NCBI RefSeq assembly: GCF_028682455.1 | Contig: NZ_JANHLD010000002.1 | Location: 806,001 to 870,000 of the forward strand | Length of the DNA: 64,000 nt | Reading direction: 5' to 3' | Origin: Pseudomonas putida | GTDB lineage: Bacteria > Pseudomonadota > Gammaproteobacteria > Pseudomonadales > Pseudomonadaceae | Shown: positions 1 to 8,754 of the stretch, one piece after another | How the letters are laid out: each line of letters starts with the position of its first letter | Numbering within the stretch: the first letter of the stretch is position 1 | Translations under genes and position numbers: made by a program | Notes under the pieces: generated by a model | The model's database searches: none | Seen by the model: only the letters and a program-made list of their open reading frames with translations | Told to the model about the DNA's origin: nothing

Positions 1-971
1 AGCGAGAGCATGTTGTCGAGCAGGACCACATCGCCTTTCTGCCAGGGAAATTCGACCATCACGTCGCGGTAGGCCTGTTGCAGGTGGCGGATGATCTCGT
101 CGGGGATCACCGCGCCGTCGCCGAAGAAGGTATTCTGCGGCAGGTCGTCGGGGGCGAACTCGGCAATCAATGCCGCGCGAAGGGTTTCGGGCAGGGTCAG
201 GGCGTTGAAGAAGGTGCCGTGGTTGAACCACAGCGCTTCGCCGCTGCGCGGGTGGCGCACGATGGCCGGCCCGACCTGGCGGGTACGCAGGCGGTTGCCG
301 CTCTTCCACTCCGGGCGGATGCCGATGCGCGCGCAGTAGGCTTCCACTTCGGCGCGATCTTCGCTCTGGAACACGGTCTGCCAGGGCAGGCCCATGCCGT
401 CGCCGTAGTTGCGCACGTACATGATCCGGCGCCGGCGAAACTCCTCGCGCACCGCCGGATCGATGCGCTGCAACAGCGCGCGGGTGTCGCCCAGCGGCGT
501 CTCCCCGCCGGTCAGCGACGGCAGGTCGCAATAGAAGTACAGGTGCAGCGGAAACACCGGCGAGTAGGAGTGCTCGTTGTGCGGGAAGATCCGTTCGTTG
601 CTCGGGTAGTCGGTAGAGCTGTAGATGTTGAACTGGCGGGTGATCTGCGTGCGCGGCGAAGCCCGGAACAGGTATTCCAGCGCGCCACCGGAGACCGCCT
701 GGACACAACGGTCGAAACCGTCGATACCCTCCACGTCGAAGCCGCGCATGAGGATCGCGCCGTGCTCGAGCAAGCGCGCCTCGATCAGCTCGCGGTGCTG
801 CCCGAGCCAGTCCACCAGGTCGGTGCCGGCGTAGCGCGGGCGACACAGCAACGGCAGCGCGTTCCCTTCGAACAGGGGCGCGAACACGACGCGCTCCTCC
901 TGGCCTGCGGTGATGCTTCGGCGTGCCCGGCCCATGGTCGGCAGTGGCGTGACGTTGGCGTCGCTCATCAT
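1..971 (-). CDS. TauD/SyrP-like Fe(II)/2-oxoglutarate dioxygenase (3' end outside window)
   Basis: Partial gene whose C-terminus runs off the left edge. The visible part of about 323 residues carries a TauD/TfdA-type fold with an iron-binding H-x-E/D motif in the segment FPHNEHSYSP. The layout matches the SyrP/clavaminate-synthase-like hydroxylases that act on NRPS-bound amino acids, often aspartate to beta-hydroxyaspartate. The start is the ATG at 971, which overlaps the stop of the preceding NRPS gene (ATGA), so the two are translationally coupled. A second in-frame ATG lies at 968. Family assignment is good; the beta-hydroxylation role is inferred from the NRPS context, because beta-hydroxyaspartate is a common iron ligand in lipopeptide siderophores. 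Confidence 0.8.
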   Translation of the reverse strand, partial: MMSDANVTPLPTMGRARRSITAGQEERVVFAPLFEGNALPLLCRPRYAGTDLVDWLGQHRELIEARLLEHGAILMRGFDVEGIDGFDRCVQAVSGGALEYLFRASPRTQITRQFNIYSSTDYPSNERIFPHNEHSYSPVFPLHLYFYCDLPSLTGGETPLGDTRALLQRIDPAVREEFRRRRIMYVRNYGDGMGLPWQTVFQSEDRAEVEAYCARIGIRPEWKSGNRLRTRQVGPAIVRHPRSGEALWFNHGTFFNALTLPETLRAALIAEFAPDDLPQNTFFGDGAVIPDEIIRHLQQAYRDVMVEFPWQKGDVVLLDNMLS

Positions 972-3900
972 TGCTCCTGAACGCTGTGCGGTTGAGAGGT
1001 GGATGGCTGGGCGGCGCGCCGGCGCAAAGGGCGCTGGCTGCCGAGCAGGCTCTGGCGTTGCTGGCTATCGATCGCCCGCGCTTCGCGGCGCAGCTGGGCG
1101 GCCGCCTCGAGCAGGTCGGCCTGGGTCTGCCCCGGCTTGGCCAGCCAGCGGTCGAGTACGGCCTGGATCTGGGCGAACAGCTGGGCGATTTCGCCCGGTT
1201 CGAACAGCCCTTCGGGCATCTCGAAACGCGCCTCCAGGCGGCTGGCACTGCTATAGAAGCCCAGGATCAGGTCCAGCTCGGCGGCCTGCTGGCTGGCCTC
1301 GAACGGTTCCACGCGCACATCGCACAAGCGCGGCAGCGGCGGCTCGCCTTCCTGGTAATTGAGCTTGATGCTGAAGAACGGCGAGCGGCCCGCGCGGCGC
1401 GGAGGGCGCAGTGCCTCCACCAGTTGCTCGAACGGCAGGTCCTGGTGCTGCGCGGCGCCCAGCACCACCCGACGACACTGCTCGAGCAGTGCATCGCTGC
1501 TGGCGGCCAGGTCGAGATCGACCTGCAGCACCAGCTGATTGATGAAGAACCCTACCAACGGCTCCGCGGCCGGGTGACTGCGGTTGGCGATATCGCTGCC
1601 CAGGCGGATGCGCGACTGGCCGCTGTGCTCGCGCAGGGTGATCGCGAACGCACCGAGCAACAGCATGAACGGGGTGACCCCGCGCGCCGTGGCGAAGCTG
1701 CGCAAGGCGCTGGTTTGCACGCCACTGAAGGCAAACTGTTCGCAGACCGCCAGCGCGCCCTTGTGACGCGGCCGTTGCCCGTGCAGCTCCTGCCAGCTCT
1801 GCTCGCCGGCCAGCGCCTGGCGCCAGTAGTCCAGCTGGCGTGCATGCTCGGGCCCGGCCAGCAACGCCCGCTGCCAGCGGGCAAAGTCGCCATAGCCCAC
1901 CACCAGCGCGGGCAGTACCGGCTCGATACCGGTGAGCTGGGCGGTGTAGAGCACTTCCAGCTCATCCACCAGGTTGCGCATCGACCAGCCATCCACCGCG
2001 ATGTGATGGGTGGTCAGCAACAGCACGTGCTCGCGCTCGTCCAGGCGCAGCAGGTGTACCCGCTGCATCGGTCCGCTGCTCAGGTCGAACGGTTGCCGGG
2101 CCTGCGCAGCGGCGCGCTGGCGGGCCTGGTCCAGGCGCTGCGAGGGCAACAGGCCGAGCAGGTCCTCGACGGCAAAGTCGACCCGCAAGGCAGCGTGCCG
2201 CACCAACCGCGCACCCTCGCCCTGGGGGGTAAAGGTGGTGCGCAATACTTCGTGGCGCTGCTGCAGCGCGGCGAACGCAGCGCGCAACGCCTCGACATCC
2301 AGCGGGCCACGCAGGTGCAGCGCCAGCGGCACGTTGTAGACGGAACTCTGCGGGTCCAGCTGCCAGGCGAACCACATGCGCTCCTGGGCATAGGACGGCA
2401 CCAATTCGTCGCTTACCGCTGCTGCCAGTACCGGCCGTGCATCACCGCCAGCGGCCTCGGCCACGCGCTCGGCAAAGTCCGCCAGTCCGGGGTTGTCGAA
2501 CACGCTGGCCAGCGTAAGGTCGACACCCAGCTGTTCGCGCAGGCGCCCGACGATCTGCGCGGCGGCGATGGAGTTGCCGCCCAGGGCGAAGAAGCTGTCG
2601 TCGGCGAAGACTTCATCCTGGCCCAGCACCTCGGCCCAGACCGCCGCGACCGCACGCTCATGGTCGCTGGCAAGCCACCGGCCCTGGCGCACCACGGGGC
2701 GGTCGTTGCGACGCATATGGAAGCAGTCCAGCTCTGCGCGTTCGAGCATCTGCCGGCAGGCCGAACGCTGCAACTTGCCGCTGGAGGTCTTGGGCAGCTC
2801 GCCGGGGTTGAGCAAGGCAATCCAGACCGGCGTCTGCTGGCAGACATCCGCCACCACCCGGTCGATCTCGGCGCACACTTGTGCGGCGCTGATCTTGCGC
2901 TGGGTGGTGCGCCCGATCTCGACCGCGATGCCGATGCCTTCACCCTGGGGCTGCTCCACCACGAATGCGCTGACCCGGCCCTTGCGCGCGCCTTCCACGT
3001 TGTATTCCACGGCGCGTTCCAGGTCCTGCGGGTAGATGTTCTGGCCGCGGACGATGATCATGTCCTTCAGGCGGCCGGTGACGAACAAGCGGCCTTCGCG
3101 CAGGAAGCCCAGGTCGCCGGTACGCAGCCAGGTACGCCCTTCGCGGCAGACGAACGCCCGGGCGCTGGCCTGCCGATTGCGCCAGTAGCCGCGCGCGACG
3201 CTGTCGCCGCTGGTCCAGATCTCGCCGATGCGGCTGTCGGGCTGGATATCGCCGGTGTGCGGGTCCACCAGCATTACCTCAAGGCCAGGGTGGAGGATGC
3301 CGCTGCTGACCAGCACGCTGCCCTCGCCCGGCTCGGCGCGGTCTTCGCCCAGCGCATGGCTGTCGAAACAGGTACTGACGAAGGGCTCGTCGGCGGTGGT
3401 GCCGGTGACGAACAGAGTGGCCTCGGCCAGGCCGTAACACGGCAGGAACGCCAGCGGATCGAAGCCGGTAACAGCAAAGTGCCGGGCGAAAGCGTCCAGG
3501 CTGTCCTGGCGCACGGGCTCGGAACCGGAGAACAGCACGCGCAGGCAGCTCAGGTCGAGCGTGGCCAGGACCTTCTCGTTGACTCGCTCGGCCGCCAGGC
3601 GGAAGGCGAAGTCCGGGGCGCCGGTGTGGGTGGCGCGGTACTGGCTGATCGCTTCGAGCCAGCGTGCCGGACGCTCGACGAAATGGCGCGGCGACATCAG
3701 TACCAGGGTCGCGCCCCGGTACAGCGACAGCAGCAGGCAGCCGATCAGCCCCATGTCGTGGTAGAGCGGCAACCAGCTGACGAAGGTGTCGCCTGGGTGC
3801 AGGTCGAAGCAGCTGACCATCATCCGCTCGTTGGCGACCAGGTTGCCGTGGCTCACTTCCACGCCCTTGGGGGTGGCGGTGGAGCCGGAGGTGTATTGCA

Positions 3901-4393
3901 GGAAGGCGATGTCGTCATTGGCCGGGTACCGCACCTGCCAGCCGTGGCTACCCTCCAGCGCCAGGGTGTCGACCGACAACGTGGTCGGCAAGGCCTGGTC
4001 GAAGGCCTGCAGCAGCGATTCGCACAGGTGCGCCTCGGTCAGCACCAGGCTTGGCTGGGCATCGTCGAGAATCGCCCGCACCCGGCTCAGTTCGTACTGG
4101 CGCAGCGACTCGGGCGGCAGCGCAGGCACGGCGATAATGCCGGCGTACAGGCAGGCGTAGAACGACACCACATAGCCCGGGCCGCTCTGCATCAGTAGCA
4201 ATGCCCGCTCGCCGACGCCGGCATGCCGGGACAGCTCGGCCGCCAGATCGCGGGCCTGGCGGTCGAGCTGGGCATAGGTCAGCGTCAGGCGCTGCGCTTC
4301 GCCATCGAGCAGAAAGTGCACCGCCGGCTTGTCGGGCTGCTGCGCTGCATGGGCGATCAGCGCCTCGACCAGGGACGTAGGGAAGACAGTCAT
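968..4393 (-). CDS. NRPS starter protein: fatty-acyl-AMP ligase - carrier protein - condensation domain
   Basis: A 1141-residue three-domain protein. Residues 1 to about 570 form an adenylating domain of the fatty-acyl-AMP ligase type (P-loop-like YTSGSTATPKG, later TSGD and GRLKDMIIVRGQN). Residues about 585-660 are a peptidyl carrier domain with the phosphopantetheine serine in LGGNSI. The rest is a condensation domain with the active-site motif HHIAVDGWS. Such a protein loads a fatty acid and passes it to the first amino acid of a downstream NRPS, so the product should be a lipopeptide. There is no thioesterase domain and no amino-acid adenylation domain, so the remaining modules must lie beyond the left edge. 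The ATG at 4393 overlaps the thioesterase stop. Confidence 0.88.
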   Translation of the reverse strand: MTVFPTSLVEALIAHAAQQPDKPAVHFLLDGEAQRLTLTYAQLDRQARDLAAELSRHAGVGERALLLMQSGPGYVVSFYACLYAGIIAVPALPPESLRQYELSRVRAILDDAQPSLVLTEAHLCESLLQAFDQALPTTLSVDTLALEGSHGWQVRYPANDDIAFLQYTSGSTATPKGVEVSHGNLVANERMMVSCFDLHPGDTFVSWLPLYHDMGLIGCLLLSLYRGATLVLMSPRHFVERPARWLEAISQYRATHTGAPDFAFRLAAERVNEKVLATLDLSCLRVLFSGSEPVRQDSLDAFARHFAVTGFDPLAFLPCYGLAEATLFVTGTTADEPFVSTCFDSHALGEDRAEPGEGSVLVSSGILHPGLEVMLVDPHTGDIQPDSRIGEIWTSGDSVARGYWRNRQASARAFVCREGRTWLRTGDLGFLREGRLFVTGRLKDMIIVRGQNIYPQDLERAVEYNVEGARKGRVSAFVVEQPQGEGIGIAVEIGRTTQRKISAAQVCAEIDRVVADVCQQTPVWIALLNPGELPKTSSGKLQRSACRQMLERAELDCFHMRRNDRPVVRQGRWLASDHERAVAAVWAEVLGQDEVFADDSFFALGGNSIAAAQIVGRLREQLGVDLTLASVFDNPGLADFAERVAEAAGGDARPVLAAAVSDELVPSYAQERMWFAWQLDPQSSVYNVPLALHLRGPLDVEALRAAFAALQQRHEVLRTTFTPQGEGARLVRHAALRVDFAVEDLLGLLPSQRLDQARQRAAAQARQPFDLSSGPMQRVHLLRLDEREHVLLLTTHHIAVDGWSMRNLVDELEVLYTAQLTGIEPVLPALVVGYGDFARWQRALLAGPEHARQLDYWRQALAGEQSWQELHGQRPRHKGALAVCEQFAFSGVQTSALRSFATARGVTPFMLLLGAFAITLREHSGQSRIRLGSDIANRSHPAAEPLVGFFINQLVLQVDLDLAASSDALLEQCRRVVLGAAQHQDLPFEQLVEALRPPRRAGRSPFFSIKLNYQEGEPPLPRLCDVRVEPFEASQQAAELDLILGFYSSASRLEARFEMPEGLFEPGEIAQLFAQIQAVLDRWLAKPGQTQADLLEAAAQLRREARAIDSQQRQSLLGSQRPLRRRAAQPSTSQPHSVQEQ

Positions 4394-5169
4394 GTCGCAC
4401 CTTTGCAAAGAAAGTGAGAATCAGGGCGTGCCGAGGCCATGCTCGCCATCGGCATGGCCGGCGTTGTCACGTGCGGCCCCAGGCAGGCCACCAGGTGGTC
4501 GAGCACCGCCTGCTCCTGCTCCTGGATGAAGAAATGGCCGCCGGCGAACAACTGGAGGCTGAAGCCGCCACCGGCGTGCTCGCGCCAGGCCAGCAGATGC
4601 GCCTCGCTTGCGCGATCGTCGCGGCCGGCCAGCACATGCAGCGGGCACTGCAGGGGCGCCGTCGGCTGGCAGCGATAACGGCCGCACAGCAGGAAGTCTG
4701 CGCGCAGTACCGGCAGGGCCAGGCGCATCAGCTCGGGGTCTTGCAGGGCTTCCAGGGGCGTGCCTTGCAGCGATGCCAGTTCGGCCATCAGTTGCGCATC
4801 GTCCAGGGGTTGGCGAAAACGCAGGTAGTCGCGCTGGGCGGGCGCCGAACCGCCCGACACCAGCAACGCCCGCGGCGCCGGCAGGCCCTGCGCACGCAAG
4901 GCACAGGCGAGCTCGAAGGCCAGCAGCGAACCCATGCTGTGGCCGAACAGCGCGTACGGCTTGTAGGTTTCACCGCGCAGTTCGCGGGCCAGTTGCGCGG
5001 CCAGGTCGACCAGGTCGGTCGCCAGCGGCTCGGCGGCGCGGCTGCCGCGTCCCGGCAACTCCAGGGGGCGGATATCCAGCCAGGCCGGCACGCTACGGCG
5101 CCAGCGTGCATAGCTCATGGCACTGGCACCTGCGTAGGGCAGGCAGAACAGGGTCAGCACGGCGCTCAC
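4390..5169 (-). CDS. Type II thioesterase of the NRPS cluster
   Basis: About 259 residues with an alpha/beta-hydrolase thioesterase fold. [10 protein letters not shown] lies at the N-terminus, the nucleophile serine is in FGHSMGS, and a late histidine is in GGHFF. Stand-alone thioesterases of this kind remove wrong or stalled acyl groups from carrier domains. The likely start is GTG at 5169, which overlaps the MbtH stop in GTGA; its own stop overlaps the start of the NRPS gene. These overlaps make mbtH-thioesterase-NRPS-hydroxylase one operon. A longer frame upstream of the GTG runs through the MbtH gene and is not needed. Confidence 0.85.
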   Translation of the reverse strand: MSAVLTLFCLPYAGASAMSYARWRRSVPAWLDIRPLELPGRGSRAAEPLATDLVDLAAQLARELRGETYKPYALFGHSMGSLLAFELACALRAQGLPAPRALLVSGGSAPAQRDYLRFRQPLDDAQLMAELASLQGTPLEALQDPELMRLALPVLRADFLLCGRYRCQPTAPLQCPLHVLAGRDDRASEAHLLAWREHAGGGFSLQLFAGGHFFIQEQEQAVLDHLVACLGPHVTTPAMPMASMASARPDSHFLCKGAT

Positions 5170-5381
5170 CGGCCGGCCTGCCCATCCATGTGCTGGCGCA
5201 GGCTCAGGGGGCGCATGTCGGTCCAGACCGTCTCGATGTAGTCCAGGCAGTCCTGCTTCGAACCGCTCTTGCCGGCCTCGCGCCAGCCCGCTGGCAGCGC
5301 CTTGTAGTCGGGCCACAGCGAGTACTGCTCTTCTGCGTTGACGAGTACTTTGAACGTTGCATCTTCGCGGTCGAAAGCCAT
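5166..5381 (-). CDS. MbtH-like NRPS accessory protein
   Basis: 71 residues with the MbtH hallmarks: an N-terminal [15 protein letters not shown] segment, then P-A-G-W and a late W in [10 protein letters not shown]. MbtH proteins bind and activate the adenylation domains of NRPSs. The start at 5381 has a good purine-rich site (GAGGGATCGG). It is the first gene of the leftward biosynthetic operon and is divergent from the sigma factor gene, so the 5382-5599 gap should hold both promoters. I could not pick out a convincing Fur box or PvdS-type promoter there by eye. Confidence 0.9.
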   Translation of the reverse strand: MAFDREDATFKVLVNAEEQYSLWPDYKALPAGWREAGKSGSKQDCLDYIETVWTDMRPLSLRQHMDGQAGR

Positions 5382-5599
5382 TTCCGATCCCTCAATCTGT
5401 CGAATAAAGCGACTGGCCTGACGCCCTGTCGCGTGGTTTCCTACATCGACGAATGACTGGGAGAGAACTTCAGAAGGTGTTTTGCGGCACGGATCACGGC
5501 GAGGAAAGGCTGAATAGGAGAGTTGTTGCAAATAGTTCTTAATAAGTCTAGATTCTGCATCCTCGCTGGCAGACTTCCCAAGAATAGATCAGGTGCCTC

Positions 5600-6118
5600 A
5601 TGCAAAAACTCGGCGCAGCCAGAAGTGGTTCCCCCTTGCTTGACGTCTTCTATGACCAGCGCTCACGCCTGATCGGCCTTGCTGCACGGATCACCGGCTG
5701 CCGCAGCCATGCCGAAGACATCGTTCATGAAGCCTTCATGAAGGTCGAGGATGCCGGGGAAACCGAGCAGATCCGCTCCCAGGCGTCCTACCTCACTCGC
5801 GTGGTGCGCAACCTGTCGATCGACCATTACCGTCGTCGCCAGTTCGAGGAACGGCTCATCAGCCAGGACACCGACAGCTACGAGGCGCCGGTAGTCCATG
5901 CCGAGACACCGGAAGCCCTGGTATCGGACCAGCAACTGCTGGAGCGGGTCTCCGGCGCACTGGCCGACCTGCCCGAGCGCACCCGGTACGCATTCGAAAT
6001 GTGCAGGATCCATGGCATGAAGCAGAAGGACATCGCCAAGGCCCTGGGCGTCTCCCCGCCCCTGGTCCACGCGATGATCCGCGAAGCCTTGCTGTATTGC
6101 CGGGAAAAGGCACTCTGA
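5600..6118 (+). CDS. PvdS-family ECF (iron-starvation) sigma factor
   Basis: 172 residues. Region 2 contains AARITGCRSHAEDIVHEAF and VRNLSIDHYRRR; region 4 contains LPERTRYAFEMCRIHGMKQKDIAKALGVS. Both are very close to PvdS, the sigma factor that drives pyoverdine genes under iron limitation. It is divergent from the mbtH operon, which it probably transcribes, giving a dedicated regulator for this siderophore-type cluster. No anti-sigma gene and no FecR homologue lie beside it, which also fits the PvdS type. The family is clear; the target promoters are inferred. Confidence 0.88.
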   Translation: MQKLGAARSGSPLLDVFYDQRSRLIGLAARITGCRSHAEDIVHEAFMKVEDAGETEQIRSQASYLTRVVRNLSIDHYRRRQFEERLISQDTDSYEAPVVHAETPEALVSDQQLLERVSGALADLPERTRYAFEMCRIHGMKQKDIAKALGVSPPLVHAMIREALLYCREKAL

Positions 6119-6244
6119 ACACAGGCATCCCATGAGCACCTCGGGTCTGAAGGGTGGTGCGCGCCGCTCTGGGCAGCGCAATAGAGCCACTCTGGCCGGC
6201 GATATGGCTATACTGCGCGGCTCTCAATTTCACAGCCTGTCCAG

Positions 6245-7204
6245 ATGAAAAACTTGCTTTACGCAGCAACCCTTTTGCTCGCCGTTGCCACCCCTGCCTT
6301 CGCCACTCCCCCCGCCACCTTCACCGAAGCCAAGATCGTCGCCAAACAGAAGGTCTACCTCGATCAAGCCACCAGCACGATGGGCGACCTGTACTGTGGT
6401 TGCAAATGGACGTGGGTCGGCAAGTCCGGCGGCCGGGTCGATGCCCAATCCTGTGGTTATGAAACCCGCAAGCAACAAAGCCGGGCCGAACGCACCGAGT
6501 GGGAACACATCGTGCCGGCCTGGACCTTTGGCCACCAGCGCCAGTGCTGGCAGAACGGCGGTCGGGAACAGTGCGTGGATACCGATCCGGTGTTTCGCGC
6601 CATGGAAGCCGACCTGTTCAACCTCTACCCGGCCGTGGGTGAAGTGAACGGCGACCGCAGCCATTTCAACTATGCAATGGTTACCGGCGTGGCGCCGCAA
6701 TACGGCCAGTGCACCACGAAGGTGGATTTCCAGCAAAAGGCGGCCGAACCCCGGGACGAAGTGAAGGGCCTGGTTGCCAGGACCACCTTCTATATGTTCG
6801 ATCGCTACCAACTGAACATGTCGCGCCAGCAACAACAGTTGCTCATGGCCTGGGACAAGCAGCACCCGGTGAGCGCCTGGGAGCGCGAGCGCAACCGACG
6901 CATTGCCGCGATCATGGGCCACGCCAATCCATTCGTCACCGGCGAACGCAACTGGACGCTGGGCTACAAGCCAGTGGGTGGCGGCGTCGCCGGTACGGGT
7001 ACGGTGAAAGTGCCCAAGCAATCGGCCAAGCCAACCCTGGCCAGCGCAGAAGGCATGATCATCGGCAACCGCAACAGCCACGTGTACCACCTCTCGAGCG
7101 GCTGCCCGGGCTATTCACAGGTGTCGCCCAAGAACCAGGTCACCTTCGACTCGCAAGCACAGGCTCAGGCGGCCGGCTACCGCAAGGCAGGCAACTGCAG
7201 GTAG
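6245..7204 (+). CDS. endA: Endonuclease I (EndA/Dns family) with C-terminal Cys/His mini-domain
   Basis: 319 residues with a signal peptide ending near AFA and an endonuclease I core. Core signatures are CGCKWTW, TEWEHIVPAW (the catalytic His region), LFNLYPAVGEVNGDRSHFNY and a GERNW end. The last 50 residues form a small separate module with the pattern VYHLSSGCPGY...AGYRKAGNC, a domain often fused to secreted nucleases. The enzyme is periplasmic or extracellular and degrades DNA. It is a single transcription unit between the sigma factor and the convergent lysE gene. Confidence 0.88.
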   Translation: MKNLLYAATLLLAVATPAFATPPATFTEAKIVAKQKVYLDQATSTMGDLYCGCKWTWVGKSGGRVDAQSCGYETRKQQSRAERTEWEHIVPAWTFGHQRQCWQNGGREQCVDTDPVFRAMEADLFNLYPAVGEVNGDRSHFNYAMVTGVAPQYGQCTTKVDFQQKAAEPRDEVKGLVARTTFYMFDRYQLNMSRQQQQLLMAWDKQHPVSAWERERNRRIAAIMGHANPFVTGERNWTLGYKPVGGGVAGTGTVKVPKQSAKPTLASAEGMIIGNRNSHVYHLSSGCPGYSQVSPKNQVTFDSQAQAQAAGYRKAGNCR

Positions 7205-7216
7205 CGTGCTACCACT

Positions 7217-7240
7217 GGCGGGGGCCTGCGGGCTCCCGCC
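7217..7240. terminator. GC-rich hairpin between convergent genes
   Basis: GGCGGG ... CCCGCC can pair around a 12-nt loop. It lies between the convergent endA and lysE stops. There is no clear T-run on either strand, so it may be a weak bidirectional terminator or only a stem. Confidence 0.35.
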
Positions 7241-7256
7241 GAATCGCGATACGCCC

Positions 7257-7883
7257 CTACCCCACATGCATCCCGCCTTGCATCACCAGCACCCCGCCCA
7301 GTCCGATCAGGATCGACCCGCTCACGCACGGCACCAGTCGCTGGAACCCCGGTGCCGACAATGGCCCCAGCAGCAGCGAGGCGCCCAGCACGGCGGCCAC
7401 GTCAGCCAGGGAAAACACCAGGTTGACGGAGGTGCCCAGCAACAGGAACTGCAACCACACCGGCGCTGCGCTGGTGGCATCGACGAACTGCGGCAGGAAG
7501 GTCAGGAAGAACAAGGCCGTTTTCGGGTTGAGCACTTCTACTACCACGCTGTCACGCAGCACCCCCGGCTCGCGGATGGCCTGCGCCGCCAGCGGCCGGC
7601 GACTGTTGACGATCATCCCACCCCCCAACCAGATCAGGTAGCCGGCGCCCGCCAGGCGTATCACATCGAACGCCATCGGCGCCGCCTGCAGCAACGCCGA
7701 CAGGCCGCAGGTGGCGGCGGCGATATGCACGTAGCAGCCCAGGTGGATTCCCAGCGCGGCCTTGAGGCCCGCGCTGCGACCGTGGGCGAGGGTCTGGCTG
7801 GTCATGTACAGGATCGCAGGGCCAGGCATGCAGGCAAACGCCAGGGTGGCGATGGCAAAGGGAATCCAGAGGTGGGCAGACAT
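7257..7883 (-). CDS. LysE/RhtB-family amino-acid or metabolite exporter
   Basis: 208 residues with about six hydrophobic segments. The family signature is at the N-terminus (ACMPGPAILYMTSQTLAHGR), followed by LGIHLGCYVH and LNPKTALFFLTFLPQFV, the hallmark of LysE exporters. The start was set at the ATG at 7883, directly before the first membrane segment; longer upstream frames add unlikely sequence. The substrate cannot be told from sequence. No regulator gene sits beside it. Confidence 0.85.
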   Translation of the reverse strand: MSAHLWIPFAIATLAFACMPGPAILYMTSQTLAHGRSAGLKAALGIHLGCYVHIAAATCGLSALLQAAPMAFDVIRLAGAGYLIWLGGGMIVNSRRPLAAQAIREPGVLRDSVVVEVLNPKTALFFLTFLPQFVDATSAAPVWLQFLLLGTSVNLVFSLADVAAVLGASLLLGPLSAPGFQRLVPCVSGSILIGLGGVLVMQGGMHVG

Positions 7884-8071
7884 TGCAGTGCGCTTCCAGT
7901 TGAGTGGAACGTAGGGTCCGGTTCTGGAAGACGCTGAAGGGGTATCGGCCGGTGAGTGGTACAAGCAGCGTGATGCCAGGGCTGCAGGTTAGGGCGGGCT
8001 CCTGGGCGAAGAAATACGGCAGTTGCCGTATTTTATCGAGCGGCTTGAAGCAGGATGCTGGCGGCCAGGGC

Positions 8072-8725
8072 TCAGGCGCTGGGCAAGCCGAGCCGCACCA
8101 CGTAGGCCGCCAGTTCCGCGGTGTTGTGCAGGTCGAGTTTGCGCATCAGGTTTTCCCGGTGCTTGCGCACGGTCAAGGTACTGATGCACAGCTGGTCGGC
8201 AATTTCCGGACTGCTGGCGCCCTGGGCGATCAAGGCAAGGATCTGCCGTTCACGCGCCGTCAGCTCGGTGTGCGCAATCAGGTGCGCATCGGCGGCGCTG
8301 GCGCCATGGCCATCGACCACGAAGCGCACGGCGACGGCCAGGTACAGGCGATCCTGGCCGATGGCATCGAGGGCGGCGAACAGCTCCTGGCTGTCGTCGG
8401 CTTTCGAGATGTAGGCATGGACACCCGCATCGAGCACGCCGCGGATGGTGGTCAGATCGATATTGGCGGTCAGCACCAGGATCTTGAGGGCGGGAAAGTC
8501 GCGGCGCAGCTCGCGAATGAATGCCAGCCTGTTGACGCCCGGCATGCCCAGGTCGAGCAGCAACACGTCGACGAACTGCTGGCCCAGCGCGGCGAGAATC
8601 TCTTCGCTGTGGGCCGCTTCACCGACCACCTGCAGGTCGTCACGGGTCGAGAGCAGGAACTTCAGGCCGTCCCGCACGATGCTATGATCATCGGCGATCA
8701 ACACCTTGAGGCGCTTAACATCCAT
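8072..8725 (-). CDS. NarL/FixJ-family response regulator
   Basis: 217 residues. The receiver domain has acidic pocket residues in LIADDHS, the phospho-acceptor Asp in LLLDLGMPG and Lys in ISKAD. The LuxR-type helix-turn-helix (ELTARERQILALIAQGASSPEIADQL then TVRKHRENLMRKL) fills the C-terminus. It is divergent from the hybrid sensor kinase that starts 30 bp away, so the two form a two-component pair with a shared promoter region. The signal is unknown. Confidence 0.87.
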   Translation of the reverse strand: MDVKRLKVLIADDHSIVRDGLKFLLSTRDDLQVVGEAAHSEEILAALGQQFVDVLLLDLGMPGVNRLAFIRELRRDFPALKILVLTANIDLTTIRGVLDAGVHAYISKADDSQELFAALDAIGQDRLYLAVAVRFVVDGHGASAADAHLIAHTELTARERQILALIAQGASSPEIADQLCISTLTVRKHRENLMRKLDLHNTAELAAYVVRLGLPSA

Positions 8726-8754
8726 TGTCAGTTGCTCTTCTTTGAGAGATCGCC

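Noticed and set aside
971..4198. Very long open frame on the + strand opposite the NRPS starter gene
   Set aside because: High GC gives long antisense frames. The minus-strand protein has full FAAL, PCP and condensation motifs; the + frame has none.
5382..5599. Fur box or PvdS-type promoter between mbtH and the sigma factor gene
   Set aside because: No sequence close to the Fur consensus or to a TAAAT/CGT pair at the right spacing could be found by eye.
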